Of a DNA stretch of 64,000 nt, positions 16,870-28,614 are shown piece by piece (within the stretch, counting starts at the first letter, position 1; every line of letters begins with the position of its first letter). The stretch covers positions 310,001 to 374,000 of the forward strand of contig NZ_JAHYBZ010000001.1 in NCBI RefSeq assembly GCF_019430885.1, in the 5' to 3' direction. This stretch comes from Roseomonas alba (GTDB lineage: Bacteria > Pseudomonadota > Alphaproteobacteria > Acetobacterales > Acetobacteraceae). The position numbers and the translations under genes were made by a program. Below the pieces are notes generated by a model, which was not told where the DNA came from, searched no databases, and saw nothing but the letters and a program-made list of their open reading frames with translations.

Positions 16870-18011
16870 GACCGCAGATTCCCCTTGTGATGGTCAAGGG
16901 CGCTTATGACAGCGTCGGAGGCCCTGAATCCCTCCTGCACGTGATCGCGGAATCCATCGACCGCAATCGCTTTCCACCGTTGCTCGCACTGCTTGCCCGT
17001 CCCCGGGAAACCCTGCCCCGCATCCTCGCGGATCTTGCCGAGCAGATGCCTTCCGAGCGGCTCGACTGGCACGGCCTCGCAGCCGCGCCACTCACCGCCA
17101 AGTACCTTGCGGCACTGCTGGCCGATCGCCCCGGCGCGATTCTTCATACGAACGACATGCGGTCGAATCTCCTGGGATGGATGATCCGGCGCGTTCGACG
17201 CGTGCCCTGGATTGCCCATGTGCATGGCTGGCTGGGCAACACGCATTCCGGACGACACCGGCTCTACGAGGAAGTCGACCGCCGACTTGTTCCTGGGGCC
17301 GACCTCGTGCTGGTTGGTTCGAACGCAATGGCCGAGGAGGTATCTCGCGCAGGTGCACGACGGGTCGGCATCGTCACCAACGGCGTCGCGGCGGATGATC
17401 CCGCTGCGTATGCTGAACAGGGCGCCACCATCCGCGACGCCGTGGCGCCCTCGGGAGGCCTGGTGGTCGGCGTGCTCGGCAGGCTGCACCCGGGCAAAGG
17501 GCAGGCTTTGCTGATCGAAGCAGTCGCCCGGCTGCGTGCCCAGGGGCTGGATGTCACAGCGCTGGTCGTTGGCGACGGCCCGGCCGATGCACAGTATCGC
17601 GAACTCGCGGCAAACCTCGGCATGGCCGAGCACGTGCACTTTGCCGGCCTCGTGCCGGAGGTCCGACCGTGGCTCGCGGCGATGGACATGCTCTGTATCC
17701 CGTCTCTCAAGGACAGCATGCCGATGACGGCAATGGAGGCGATGAGCATCGCGGTCCCCGTCATCGCATCGCGGGTCGGCGAACTCCCCGTTGCGATCGA
17801 GCATGGCGTCTCAGGGTTGATCGTCGAGGTTGGGTCCGTGCCCTCGCTCGTCGCCGCGATCGGACGCCTCGCCGGCTCCCCCGAGGAGAGAGTGCGGTTC
17901 GGCCAGGCAGGGCGCAGGCGCTTGATCCAGCACTACTCTCCGAATGCGATGATGCGTCAACTCGAAGGCTTCTGTGAGGAACTCGCAAGGGAGGCGGAGC
18001 GTGGCACATGA
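16866..18011 (+). CDS. GT4 family glycosyltransferase
   Basis: A 381-residue GT-B enzyme. The N-terminus VKGAYDSVGGPESLL is the acceptor loop, AHVHGWLGNT follows, VGVLGRLHPGKGQ starts the donor domain, and SMPMTAMEAMSIAVPV carries the EX7E-type motif. It overlaps the preceding membrane-protein stop by 4 nt (ATGA). A repeat-unit glycosyltransferase of unknown specificity. Confidence 0.9.
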   Translation: MRPQIPLVMVKGAYDSVGGPESLLHVIAESIDRNRFPPLLALLARPRETLPRILADLAEQMPSERLDWHGLAAAPLTAKYLAALLADRPGAILHTNDMRSNLLGWMIRRVRRVPWIAHVHGWLGNTHSGRHRLYEEVDRRLVPGADLVLVGSNAMAEEVSRAGARRVGIVTNGVAADDPAAYAEQGATIRDAVAPSGGLVVGVLGRLHPGKGQALLIEAVARLRAQGLDVTALVVGDGPADAQYRELAANLGMAEHVHFAGLVPEVRPWLAAMDMLCIPSLKDSMPMTAMEAMSIAVPVIASRVGELPVAIEHGVSGLIVEVGSVPSLVAAIGRLAGSPEERVRFGQAGRRRLIQHYSPNAMMRQLEGFCEELAREAERGT

Positions 18012-18849
18012 GTCGGGGGGGCATTGTCAGGACCCTGACCTCGCAATCGTCATCATCAGCCATGGGCATGACGCGATGCTTCCAGCCTGCATCGCATCGC
18101 TCCAACCCGCGCTCACGGAACTCTCGAGCGAGATCGTCGTGATCGACAACCTGCCGGATGGAGCCGCTGCGAAGGCGGTCGCCGGGTTTGACGTGCACGT
18201 CCTGCGCAACGATCGCTCGGTTGGCTTCGCAGCCAATGTGAATCGTGGTGCCGCGGCGACCACAGCACCCTTCCTGTTGTTTCTCAATCCCGACACGGAG
18301 CATCGCGAAGGGCGCTTGATCGACGCGATCCGCTTTCTGGATGAGCATCCCCGGATCGGACTTCTCGGTTGCACCCTGGTCTCGGAGAACGGCACGCTGC
18401 AGCAGAATTTCCGGCGCTTTCCCTCTCCCGCGGTACCGATAGCCCGCGGTTTCGGCGCCGAGCATTGGCCTTGGCGTCCAGCCTGGTACACGCGCGCCAC
18501 CATGCCCATGGGGAGGCGCGCGACGCCGTTCGCCGTTGATTGGATCTTCGGCGCCTTTCTGCTGATGCGCCGAGCCGATTTCGAGCGAGTCGGAGGCATG
18601 GACGAACGCTACCGCCTCTACTACGAGGACGTCGATCTCGCCTGGCGGCTGCGACGCGCCGGGCTCGCGACTTGGATCTTCCCGGCGATCCGCTTCCTCC
18701 ATGTGCACCAGCGCGCAAGCGCAAGACGTCCATTCAGTCGCGCGTGGTGTTGGCATGTCGGTAGCGCCTTGCGCTACTTCGCTCCTCGTGTGGGACACGC
18801 GCCTCCCCCTCTGATGGAACCGCCCGACAATGGGGACGGCGGGCCATGA
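18001..18849 (+). CDS. GT2 family glycosyltransferase, rhamnosyltransferase-like
   Basis: A 282-residue GT-A enzyme with LAIVIISHGHDAML, VGFAANVNRG, the metal site FLNPDTE and the later RYRLYYEDVDLAWRLRRAG, the WbbL-type rhamnosyltransferase pattern. GTG at 18001 is preceded by GGGAGG, which decides this start over an upstream ATG at 17974 inside the GT4 gene. It overlaps the GT4 stop by 11 nt. A deoxysugar acceptor or donor would agree with the RMD-like reductase at 4644 (inference). Confidence 0.88.
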   Translation: MAHESGGHCQDPDLAIVIISHGHDAMLPACIASLQPALTELSSEIVVIDNLPDGAAAKAVAGFDVHVLRNDRSVGFAANVNRGAAATTAPFLLFLNPDTEHREGRLIDAIRFLDEHPRIGLLGCTLVSENGTLQQNFRRFPSPAVPIARGFGAEHWPWRPAWYTRATMPMGRRATPFAVDWIFGAFLLMRRADFERVGGMDERYRLYYEDVDLAWRLRRAGLATWIFPAIRFLHVHQRASARRPFSRAWCWHVGSALRYFAPRVGHAPPPLMEPPDNGDGGP

Positions 18850-19079
18850 CGGAGAACGTCGCACTACCCGATGCCGCGACGCACGCCGAGGGCGCTCGGA
18901 TGCCTGTGTCCCGCGGCCGTTCCATAGTGCTCCTGCAAAGCTGGCGGGATCTGAGGCTGGCGAACATGAACGCGACGATCATGCAGGCAACGTGGTCTCG
19001 TATCGTGCCGGCTCCTTCGCTGTGCGTTCCACAAGACCGTCCCAGCGACGCGCGCCGCGCCTTGTGCGGTGCATGTTGA
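18846..19079 (+). CDS. Possible small protein or gene remnant between GT2 and deacetylase
   Basis: A 77-codon frame starting in a 4-nt ATGA overlap with the GT2 stop and ending 7 nt inside the deacetylase gene. It fills a 223-nt gap that would otherwise be empty in a packed operon. The predicted peptide is Arg/Ala-rich with two Cys near its end and matches nothing I know. It could be a genuine small protein, an N-terminal extension of the deacetylase in another frame, or simply untranslated spacer. Confidence 0.3.
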   Translation: MTENVALPDAATHAEGARMPVSRGRSIVLLQSWRDLRLANMNATIMQATWSRIVPAPSLCVPQDRPSDARRALCGAC

Positions 19080-20083
19080 AGGAACTCCTCATTCGCGTCG
19101 GCTTCGCGCACATTGCCCTCCCCATCCTGGGCGGGAGGGGCGCCGTCTTGGTCTTTCATCGCCTTGGCCCTCCGCAAGCGGACCTCATCTTCGAGGCCAA
19201 TCAGCGCAATATTGTCTCGGCATCGACCTTCGGGCTGCTGCTCGATGCGCTCGCCGAAGATGGCGTCGACGTGGTGACGCTCGACGAGGCACAGCAGCGG
19301 CTTGCCGATCCGCGCGCCCGGCGTTTCGTCTGCCTCACGTTCGACGACGGGTACCGCGACAATCACGACCTGCTGCTGCCGATACTCGAGGCTCGGCGTG
19401 TGCCTGCAACGGTCTACGTTGCGCCTGGGCTGGTCGATGGCACATCGCCGCTGTGGTGGTATGCTCTGGACGAGGCCATAGCGCGCGAGCCTCGACTACG
19501 CTTGCCGTTGCCTGCGGAGACCACGATTGCCACCGGCGATCGCACTGGCAAGCAGCGTGCTTTTGCAACCACGGCACATGTGATGACGACCGCCCCCGCC
19601 GATGTGCGCGCCGGTCTGATGACGGCGCTCATCGAGCGCTATGGCGTCGACCCCAAGGTCCTCGCCGCACGGCACATGATGGATTGGACCATGATCCGGC
19701 GCCTTGCCGCTTCGCCGATGATCGAGATCGGCGCCCACACCTTGAGCCATCCACCGCTTGCCACCCTGACCGAGCATGCTGCGGCGGAGGAGATGGCCGG
19801 CAGCCGCGAGCGGCTTGAGCACGAGACCGCGCGCGCTGTCCGCCATCTCGCATTTCCGTATGGTTCGCCCGGCACGACGGGTGCGCGCGAGGCGCAAATC
19901 GCAGCTGCGCTTGGCTTCCGCACCGCTGTGACGACCGTACGCGGCAATCTTGATCGGCGACACGCTGAAGCGCGGCATGCCTGGCCGCGGCACGGCATGG
20001 GGCCTGCTGACGGGCCCTCGGCGCTAAGATTGAGGCTGGCGGGCATTTCCAACCCGTTCCACATCGTTCGTCCGGATCGCTGA
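19073..20083 (+). CDS. Polysaccharide deacetylase (NodB homology domain, CE4)
   Basis: A 336-residue protein. LTFDDGYRDNH near residue 88 supplies the catalytic base and first metal-binding Asp; IGAHTLSHPPL supplies the two metal-binding His residues; FAYPYG-like LAFPYGSPG is the third motif. These hydrolases remove N-acetyl or O-acetyl groups from polysaccharides in the periplasm or cytoplasm. No signal peptide is clear at the chosen ATG 19073 (MLKELLIRVGF). It probably modifies the polymer or an intermediate of this locus. Confidence 0.88.
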   Translation: MLKELLIRVGFAHIALPILGGRGAVLVFHRLGPPQADLIFEANQRNIVSASTFGLLLDALAEDGVDVVTLDEAQQRLADPRARRFVCLTFDDGYRDNHDLLLPILEARRVPATVYVAPGLVDGTSPLWWYALDEAIAREPRLRLPLPAETTIATGDRTGKQRAFATTAHVMTTAPADVRAGLMTALIERYGVDPKVLAARHMMDWTMIRRLAASPMIEIGAHTLSHPPLATLTEHAAAEEMAGSRERLEHETARAVRHLAFPYGSPGTTGAREAQIAAALGFRTAVTTVRGNLDRRHAEARHAWPRHGMGPADGPSALRLRLAGISNPFHIVRPDR

Positions 20084-20272
20084 TATGCGCATGCACCTGG
20101 CAGCGCCCAACCTCGCAATGGGCGCCTGCCCCGTAAGCGCTCGACGCCGATCTTGCCTGGCGCGTCCAGGTCGCGCAGGCGTCCGGAGGATCCGGTGGCC
20201 GGGTCTCGGCAGGCGTGTGGGCGGCGAGGCTTCGTTTCAGTGCCCCGGTCGTCCGATGCTGAGCTGCGCATC

Positions 20273-20292
20273 GCAACACAAGTGCTTGTTGC
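20273..20292 (+). terminator. Imperfect hairpin after the deacetylase gene
   Basis: gcaacacaagtgcttgttgc pairs its ends with one bulged base. It lies in the 273-nt gap between the deacetylase and the next glycosyltransferase. There is no T-tract, so a terminator or attenuator role is only a guess. No gene is evident in the rest of this gap. Confidence 0.3.
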
Positions 20293-20356
20293 TTGCGCCG
20301 ATCCAGTGATGCCTCCATGAATCTTGAGTGGAGACCCTGGCGCGGCTGGAGGTGCC

Positions 20357-21589
20357 ATGATGCCTGAAGGATCGACGGGATACGCTCGCACCGTCCCGCT
20401 GCAGGGACAGGACATCATCTGCCTTGGCCCCGTCGAGTGGGGCGTGATCAACAGTGTCACCTCCCATTCGGCGCTCGGCCTCGCGAAGCACAACCGGGTT
20501 CTCTACGTCGAGCCGCTCCGCTCCTGGGCAACGCTCCGGCGCACGTTGCGATGGCAACGCCGGGGGAAGGAAAGTAAGCCGGCGCTCGAGCACATCACTG
20601 ACAATCTCTGGGTTTTCCGTCCCCCGCCAATCGCGCTGCCGGGGCTGACACGTTGGCGCTTCGTGTCCGAGGCGAACGGCATTGTCCTCGCACGCTTGCT
20701 GCGGCGGGTGTCCCGGCAGATGGGACTTCGCGATCCAATCCTTTGGTCGACTCTCTACGAGAGCGGCTCGGTGCTGCGGCATTTTGCCTCGCCGCTCCGG
20801 ATATTCGAATCCGTGGACTATGATGCTGCTCTTGCGCGTGACGACAGTCACCGTGCGCTCGTACTCGCACTTGAAGCAGATGCGTGCCGGTCCGCCGACC
20901 TTGTGATGGCGGTAACCGAGGAACTGGCGCAGCCACTTCGTGCGTACAACACGTCGGTTCATGTGGTGAATTGCGCAGCCGATCTTGAGTTCTTCGGCCG
21001 CGCCCTGGATCCGGCAACGCCGCTGCCGCCGGCGATTGCAAGGCTGTCGCGACCGGTGATCGGCTACCTCGGAGGCGTGGATCCCTGGAAGATCGACATC
21101 GCATTGCTCCGCCACATCGCGCAGCAACATCCGGAATGGAGCATTGCGCTTGTGGGGTACATATGGTTCGGCTTCGATGCCTCGGTGTTCGCTGACTGCC
21201 CGAACATCCACCTGCTCGGCAAGCAGCGCTACGAAGACTTCCCCGGCTTTCTCAAAGGCATTGATGTAGCGATCATGCCCTTCCCGCTGAACGACGTCAC
21301 GCTGAGGGGAGACGCTCTTAAGCTGTATGAGTACCTCGCAGGCGGCCGCCCCGTGGTCAGCACGCGTGTGCCGGCCGCGTGCCGCCTCGCCGATGTCGTC
21401 CGCATCGCCGATGCCGCCGACGACTTCGCGCGGGCGATTGAGGCGGCACTTGCCGAGCCGCCAGCGCTTCGCGCGGCTCGGCTCTTAGCGGTCCGACCCC
21501 ATTCCTGGGAGGCCAGGGTACGCGAGAAGTCAGAGATTGTTCGCGCTGCCCTCGACGCCAGAGCCATTGCCCAGATGTCACGCTCCTAG
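20357..21589 (+). CDS. Glycosyltransferase, GT-B fold (GT4-like)
   Basis: A 410-residue protein beginning DIICLGPVEWGVINSV after a short leader. The middle has FESVDYDAA and VTEELAQPL; the donor half starts IGYLGGVDPWKID and carries the acidic GDALKLYEYLAGGRPVVST block typical of TagE/GT4-like enzymes that lack the full EX7E spacing. GGAGGTG stands 5 nt before ATG 20357. It is the last gene of the plus-strand exopolysaccharide run and may have its own promoter in the preceding gap. Confidence 0.85.
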   Translation: MMPEGSTGYARTVPLQGQDIICLGPVEWGVINSVTSHSALGLAKHNRVLYVEPLRSWATLRRTLRWQRRGKESKPALEHITDNLWVFRPPPIALPGLTRWRFVSEANGIVLARLLRRVSRQMGLRDPILWSTLYESGSVLRHFASPLRIFESVDYDAALARDDSHRALVLALEADACRSADLVMAVTEELAQPLRAYNTSVHVVNCAADLEFFGRALDPATPLPPAIARLSRPVIGYLGGVDPWKIDIALLRHIAQQHPEWSIALVGYIWFGFDASVFADCPNIHLLGKQRYEDFPGFLKGIDVAIMPFPLNDVTLRGDALKLYEYLAGGRPVVSTRVPAACRLADVVRIADAADDFARAIEAALAEPPALRAARLLAVRPHSWEARVREKSEIVRAALDARAIAQMSRS

Positions 21590-21744
21590 CGCGCGGACCA
21601 ACCTGAACCATCACCGGATGGAGGGTAAGCGTTCGACGAGGACCGTCTTCGGGCATGGGCTGTGAATGTGCCGGGTCGACGTGGAGCGGATGGCTTCGAG
21701 CTAACGCCAGGGATGGTGACCCTGCCCCCAAAGAACCCTCATTC

Positions 21745-22339
21745 GTGGGCAGAGCCTGTTCTCCATGTGCCCCGACGCGGGGCGGGTTGCAAAGGCTGCT
21801 GAGGTGAGCCCATTCAGGCTCGTGTGCGGGCGGGTCGTGTTGTAGTCGTCCAGGCTTCGAGGATCCGGCGCGCCGCGGGCAGGCTGCCGAACAGGGGCGC
21901 GTTGAGGCGTTCGTCGCGGAACCGGCCGTTGAAGCTCTCGACGAACCTGCTCTGCTGCGGCTTGCCCGGCGCGATGTAGTGCCGGGGCCCGTTCCTGCTG
22001 CCAGCGCAGCATCGCGTGCGAGGACAGCTCGCTGCCGTTGTCGCTGACGATCATCGCCGGGCGGCCACGCAGCGCCACGATCCGGTCGAGCTCACGCCCG
22101 ACGCACAGCCGCGACAGCGATGTATCCGCCACCAACGCCAGGCACTCGCGGCTGAAGTCGTCCACCACCGCCAGCACGTCGAAGCGCCGGCGTTCATCCG
22201 CCAGCGTCCGCGGCCTGACGCGGACCTCGCCATCATCAGGACGCCGCGAGACGTAGCGGTACGTCTTCGGCGCCACACCGACGAGGTGGCAGGCGCCGTG
22301 CTGCGAGTAGTCCTTCTCCTCGATCGCCCGGGTCACGGC
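21745..22339 (-). pseudogene. IS3-family transposase orfB remnant (DDE integrase, deleted and frameshifted)
   Basis: The frame opens with AIEEKDYSQHGACHLVG and APKTYRYVSRRPDD, the usual orfB N-terminus. ERRRF is then joined directly to DVLAVVDDFSRECLAL, so about 70-80 residues normally lying between two RRF motifs, including the first catalytic Asp, are missing. [17 protein letters not shown] keeps the second Asp. A frameshift then moves the text to another frame ([19 protein letters not shown], holding the catalytic Glu), and a second shift restores [15 protein letters not shown]. No functional transposase can be made. Confidence 0.85.
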
Positions 22340-22359
22340 TTTCCTCCGCGAGCCGTGCG

Positions 22360-22500
22360 TCAGACGCCCTTTGCCAGCATCTCCCGCAGCGTCGAGACAT
22401 CGAGCGTGGATGCTGCCGCCAGCAGCTTCTCCAGCCGCGACAGCCGAAGCGTCAGGGTGATCGGAGGCGCCTTTCGACCTTTGCTGAAGGCAAACCCCTC
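22360..22500 (-). pseudogene. IS3-family orfA C-terminal fragment
   Basis: The last residues read LSRLEKLLAAASTLDVSTLREMLAKGV, close to the coiled-coil tail of IS3 orfA proteins (LLAEAMLDVATLREMLGKNF-like). Nothing of the N-terminal helix-turn-helix remains. It precedes the orfB remnant by 20 nt, the expected order. Confidence 0.55.
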
Positions 22501-22505
22501 TGCCG

Positions 22506-23300
22506 TCAGAACCCCGGTCGCGGCGTAAGCTCCATCATCACCTGGTCGAGCCCCCCATCCACCAGCAGTTCCGCCCCATTCACATAGGACGCGCGCGGGC
22601 TGGCGAGGAACGTCACCGCATCCGCGATATCCTGCGGCTTCCCCACCCGCCGGCGTGGCACGATGGCTTCTCGCCGTTCGAGGATGCCTGGCGCCTGATA
22701 GAAGCTCTCCGACATCGGCGTGCGGATGAAGCCGGGGCTGACGATGTTGCTCCGGATGCCGTCCGGCCCCCATTCCAGCGCGAGCTGTCGCGACAGCATC
22801 GCTACCCCCGCCTTGGACGGGCTGTAGGCCCCGCTGCGCGGCTGCGGGTTGGTCGCGGCGATGGAGGCGATGTGTACGATCGCCCCGCCGCCACGGGCCA
22901 GCATCTGCGGCCGCACCGCCTGGGCGCAGGCCAGATAGCCGGTCAGGTTCACTGCCATCAGCGCATTCCACTGCGCGATCGGCAGGTCCGCGAGCGCCCC
23001 CGGCCGCAGGATGCCGGCATTGTTCACCAGGATGGCGGCATCGCCGAGCGTGGCGCGCGTCGCCTCCAGCGCCGCGTGGACGCTGGCCTCGTCGGTGGTG
23101 TTGCAGGCGGCGGCGACGGCCCGCGCGCCCTTGGTCCGCAAGCCCGCCGCGACCATCTCCGCCGCCGCGCCGTCGAGGTCGAGCACCCCGACTGCCGCCC
23201 CGGCTGCCGCCAGTTCGACGGCGATGGCGCTGCCGATGCCGCCGGCCGCGCCCGTGACGATCGCGACGTGTCCCGCAAGTCCGAGCCAATCCTGAGCCAT
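22506..23300 (-). CDS. SDR family NAD(P)-dependent oxidoreductase
   Basis: A 264-residue classical short-chain dehydrogenase with TGAAGGIG at 16-23, VNNAG near residue 91, the catalytic Ser in HIASIAA, the YSPSK active site near 158-162 and the C-terminal VDGG. It reduces or oxidises a carbonyl/hydroxyl substrate in the cytoplasm; substrate unknown. It sits between the IS remnant and a hairpin and appears to be a single-gene unit. Confidence 0.9.
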   Translation of the reverse strand: MAQDWLGLAGHVAIVTGAAGGIGSAIAVELAAAGAAVGVLDLDGAAAEMVAAGLRTKGARAVAAACNTTDEASVHAALEATRATLGDAAILVNNAGILRPGALADLPIAQWNALMAVNLTGYLACAQAVRPQMLARGGGAIVHIASIAATNPQPRSGAYSPSKAGVAMLSRQLALEWGPDGIRSNIVSPGFIRTPMSESFYQAPGILERREAIVPRRRVGKPQDIADAVTFLASPRASYVNGAELLVDGGLDQVMMELTPRPGF

Positions 23301-23358
23301 GGTGTTGTCCTCCCAGGCGAAGCCTCGCGCGGGTAGGTCAGCAACGCAAATCCGGGGT

Positions 23359-23411
23359 CATGCCGCCGGGCCTTGTCGCTGGTCTTTTCGGCGGTCTGGC
23401 CCGGCGGCATG
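23359..23411. terminator. Long perfect inverted repeat between the SDR gene and the hemB operon
   Basis: Arms catgccgccgggcc (23359-23372) and ggcccggcggcatg (23398-23411) pair perfectly over 14 bp around a 25-nt loop. It lies downstream of the minus-strand hemB operon and upstream of the SDR gene. No T-tract follows on either strand. It could terminate the hemB operon transcript or be an operator for the SDR gene. Confidence 0.5.
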
Positions 23412-23485
23412 GCGCGCTGGCTTGGTCGGCGGCCGCCCGTGAAACCAGGACTCTGATGCCGAGTCAGCCGTCAGGCTGGCCGCTA

Positions 23486-26173
<2,688 letters not shown>

Positions 26174-26331
26174 GGCATCCCTTCCGGTGCGGCGTTTTCC
26201 CGGCCCTCAACTGCCACGTGTTGCGGCAATGCGAAAGAGAAATGCAGCCGTCGCATGCGGTCCTGCGCCGGGATGAAATCCTTCGCCGCGTCGCCCTGTC
26301 TGGAGAGAAAATTTCTGCCTTGGGCCAGCGC

Positions 26332-28614
26332 CTATGGCGCGAGGAGTCGTCCGAACTCGCTCCAGAGCCGCGCCCAACCCGCATCGCGGCCGAGTTCCTC
26401 GGCGGCATCGCCGGTCGCGGCCGCCTCCTCCGCCTGGCGGTCCAGGGTCGCGAGTACCAGCGCGGTCGAGACGACGCCGCCGGCGCGATAGGACAGGGCG
26501 GGCGCGGTGGAGACCACCTCCGGCGCCGTCGCCTCGCCAAAGCGCAGATGCGCGATGCCGCTGCGCAGGGCCACCTCGCGGGCCGGGCGCGCGGCGGAGG
26601 TGCGGCCATGCTCGACGAAGAAGGCCGGGCGGCGGCCCCGCCAGCGATGTGGATCAAAGGCGGCGTCAAGTCCGGCCAGCGCGATCATTTCCCCGCGCAC
26701 GGTAAGCGGACCATCCTGCGGCCAATTGGGCAGGCCAGCCTCCGGGTTGGCGACGAACAACGCCACCTGGCGCCCCAGGGCGGTCGTCAGAAAGGCCAGC
26801 ACGGGCAGCAGCGCCGGCGCCGAGGCATCGGCCGCCAGCACGGCCGCCGGCCCACCCGGCGGAGCCGTGCGCAGCGCCGCGAGCAGCCGGCTCTCCTCGC
26901 CGCGCCACAACAGCGGCACCGCCACCCGCTCGGCCCCTGCGGCGAGCGCAAGCGCCGCCGCGTCGCGGGACGGCGCTTCCTCCAGCAGCAGGAAGCGTGG
27001 AAAGGCCCGGGCAAGCGCGGCGAGCCGGCCATCCAGCCGCCCATCCAGCGCGAGCGCACCTGCATGGGCCAGGCCGATCTGCGTCCGCACCGGCCGGTCC
27101 GGCGCCGCGTCGGGCGGGGCAGCGAACCAGGCGGCCAGGTGCGGCGCTGCAAGCAGATCGGACAGCCTTGCCCGGCGCGGCTCGGTGTCGTCGAACAGGG
27201 CCTGCGCCACCGGGGCGGGCAGGGCGGGACTCGCCGGATCGACCACGATCCGGCCGCGCGCGGCGAGCAGCCGCAGCGCGGCGACATCGGCCGTCGCCGG
27301 GTCGCCGGAGAGATGCAGCGCGACCGGCGCCCGATAGCTCGCATAGCGCGCGGCATCCAGCACGTGGTCGAGGAGCAGGCTGCCGTTGCGCGCCTGGTCG
27401 AAGCGCAGGACGAAGACAATGGAGGCCGGCAGCTCCGTGGCCCGCGCCCCCGCATCGGCGATCGTCGCCGCGATGCTCTCCGCTGCGGCGGCGACCGAGC
27501 GGCGCGACGCCTCCGCCAGCGTGGCGAGGCGCGCGGGATCGCGCAGCAGCCGGTGCACGGCGCGCATCATCTCCTCGAAATCCGCGCATTCGTGGCAGGG
27601 GTGGGTGGGGACGTAGCCCTCGAAGGCATGGACGTGGCTGATCAGCGGCTTGCCGCGCGACAGCGCCTCGCCGACCTTGATCTTCAAGCCTGTGGAGAAC
27701 GCCAGCGGCGCCAGTACCGCATCCACCTGGTCGTAGAGCGCGTCCATGCTCTCGACGGTGCCGAGCTGGCGCAGATAGGGCAGGCGCAGCCCTTCCAGCA
27801 GGTCGCAGACGGAACCGGCAACGACGATCTCGACCGGCAGCAGGGTGCGGCGGAGATAGGCGTCGGCCACGGTGAGGAAGCGGCGGATATTCGTCGCGTT
27901 GATGTTGTTCCGCCCGCCCACGATGCCGAGGCGCAGCACATCGTCCCGACGGCGTGGCGGCGCGTCCGGCGCCGGCGGTTCCATGTGCAGCAGGGTGCGC
28001 ACGGGCCGCGTCGTGATGGTGCGGAAGAACCCGGCCTCCTGCTCCTTGATCGCCCAGACGAGGTCGGCGCGGTCGAGGGCGATGCGTTCCTGGTCTTCCG
28101 TCGTGTGGAAGTACTCGGCGGACAGCCCATGCGCGGCGAGCAGTTCCCGCCGGCCGGAGAAGCGGTCATGCGTGTCGAGGATGCGCAGCACGCCCGGGGG
28201 GGCGTGCTCCAGCGCCTTCGACAGCCATGTGTAGTTCACCAGCAGCGCATCGTAGCGCCCGACCTTGAAGAGCCAGTCGAGCATCTGTCCGATCGCCGGG
28301 TCCCACCATTCGTCGATGCTGTGATCCGGGCCCTCGGCGGGGCGCGTGTGCAGCGGGCGGGTGACGGCGCCATGGAAGACCGCCTCCCACTGCCCGGCCA
28401 TGGCGGCCATGGCATCGCGTGGCAGGCGGGTTCGCCACTCCTCGTCCGATGGGTAGTGCAGCAGCGTCACCTGCGCGCCCTCGCGCTGCAGGGCGCGGTT
28501 CACCTGGACGATGCGGTTGCGGTTGCCGAAGGTTACCGGCCAGGTGGGGACCGGAGAAAGGACGAGGACGCGCAGCCCCGCCCAGGCGCCGCGCGGGGAC
28601 GCCTCAGACGTCAT
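26332..28614 (-). CDS. Large two-part glycosyltransferase-like protein
   Basis: A 760-residue protein. Residues about 1-390 look like a GT-B glycosyltransferase: LRVLVLSPVPTWPVTFGNRNR at the start (acceptor loop), ILDTHDRFSGRRELL, VGGRNNINATNIRRFL at the donor-domain opening, and STGLKIKVGEALSRGKPLI in place of the EX7E block. Residues about 400-760 are Ala/Leu/Arg-rich with alternating strands and helices and match no family I know; they may be a second, degenerate GT-B half. ATG at 28614 follows GAGCAGG and overlaps the GT2 gene stop by 11 nt. Confidence 0.8.
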   Translation of the reverse strand: MTSEASPRGAWAGLRVLVLSPVPTWPVTFGNRNRIVQVNRALQREGAQVTLLHYPSDEEWRTRLPRDAMAAMAGQWEAVFHGAVTRPLHTRPAEGPDHSIDEWWDPAIGQMLDWLFKVGRYDALLVNYTWLSKALEHAPPGVLRILDTHDRFSGRRELLAAHGLSAEYFHTTEDQERIALDRADLVWAIKEQEAGFFRTITTRPVRTLLHMEPPAPDAPPRRRDDVLRLGIVGGRNNINATNIRRFLTVADAYLRRTLLPVEIVVAGSVCDLLEGLRLPYLRQLGTVESMDALYDQVDAVLAPLAFSTGLKIKVGEALSRGKPLISHVHAFEGYVPTHPCHECADFEEMMRAVHRLLRDPARLATLAEASRRSVAAAAESIAATIADAGARATELPASIVFVLRFDQARNGSLLLDHVLDAARYASYRAPVALHLSGDPATADVAALRLLAARGRIVVDPASPALPAPVAQALFDDTEPRRARLSDLLAAPHLAAWFAAPPDAAPDRPVRTQIGLAHAGALALDGRLDGRLAALARAFPRFLLLEEAPSRDAAALALAAGAERVAVPLLWRGEESRLLAALRTAPPGGPAAVLAADASAPALLPVLAFLTTALGRQVALFVANPEAGLPNWPQDGPLTVRGEMIALAGLDAAFDPHRWRGRRPAFFVEHGRTSAARPAREVALRSGIAHLRFGEATAPEVVSTAPALSYRAGGVVSTALVLATLDRQAEEAAATGDAAEELGRDAGWARLWSEFGRLLAP

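Larger units (their letters stand above)
21717..22500 (-). mobile_element. Degenerate IS3-family insertion sequence
   Basis: Remnants of both transposase frames lie in order on the minus strand: an orfA tail and a broken orfB. A sequence tgaccctgcccccaaaga at 21717-21734 could be the right terminal inverted repeat; no matching left end is visible near 22500, where the element abuts the stop of the SDR gene. The element is immobile: it has an internal deletion and at least two frameshifts. It separates the exopolysaccharide locus from metabolic genes. Confidence 0.75.

Noticed and set aside
20085..20309. A 74-codon frame after the deacetylase
   Set aside because: Arg/Pro/Gly-rich text without ribosome site or domain; the gap more likely holds a hairpin and promoter.
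26174..26331. A possible SAM-II riboswitch before metY (cacgtggcagttgag on the minus strand)
   Set aside because: The second half of the SAM-II consensus, with the gctaaa segment, is missing, and the needed pseudoknot pairing could not be found.
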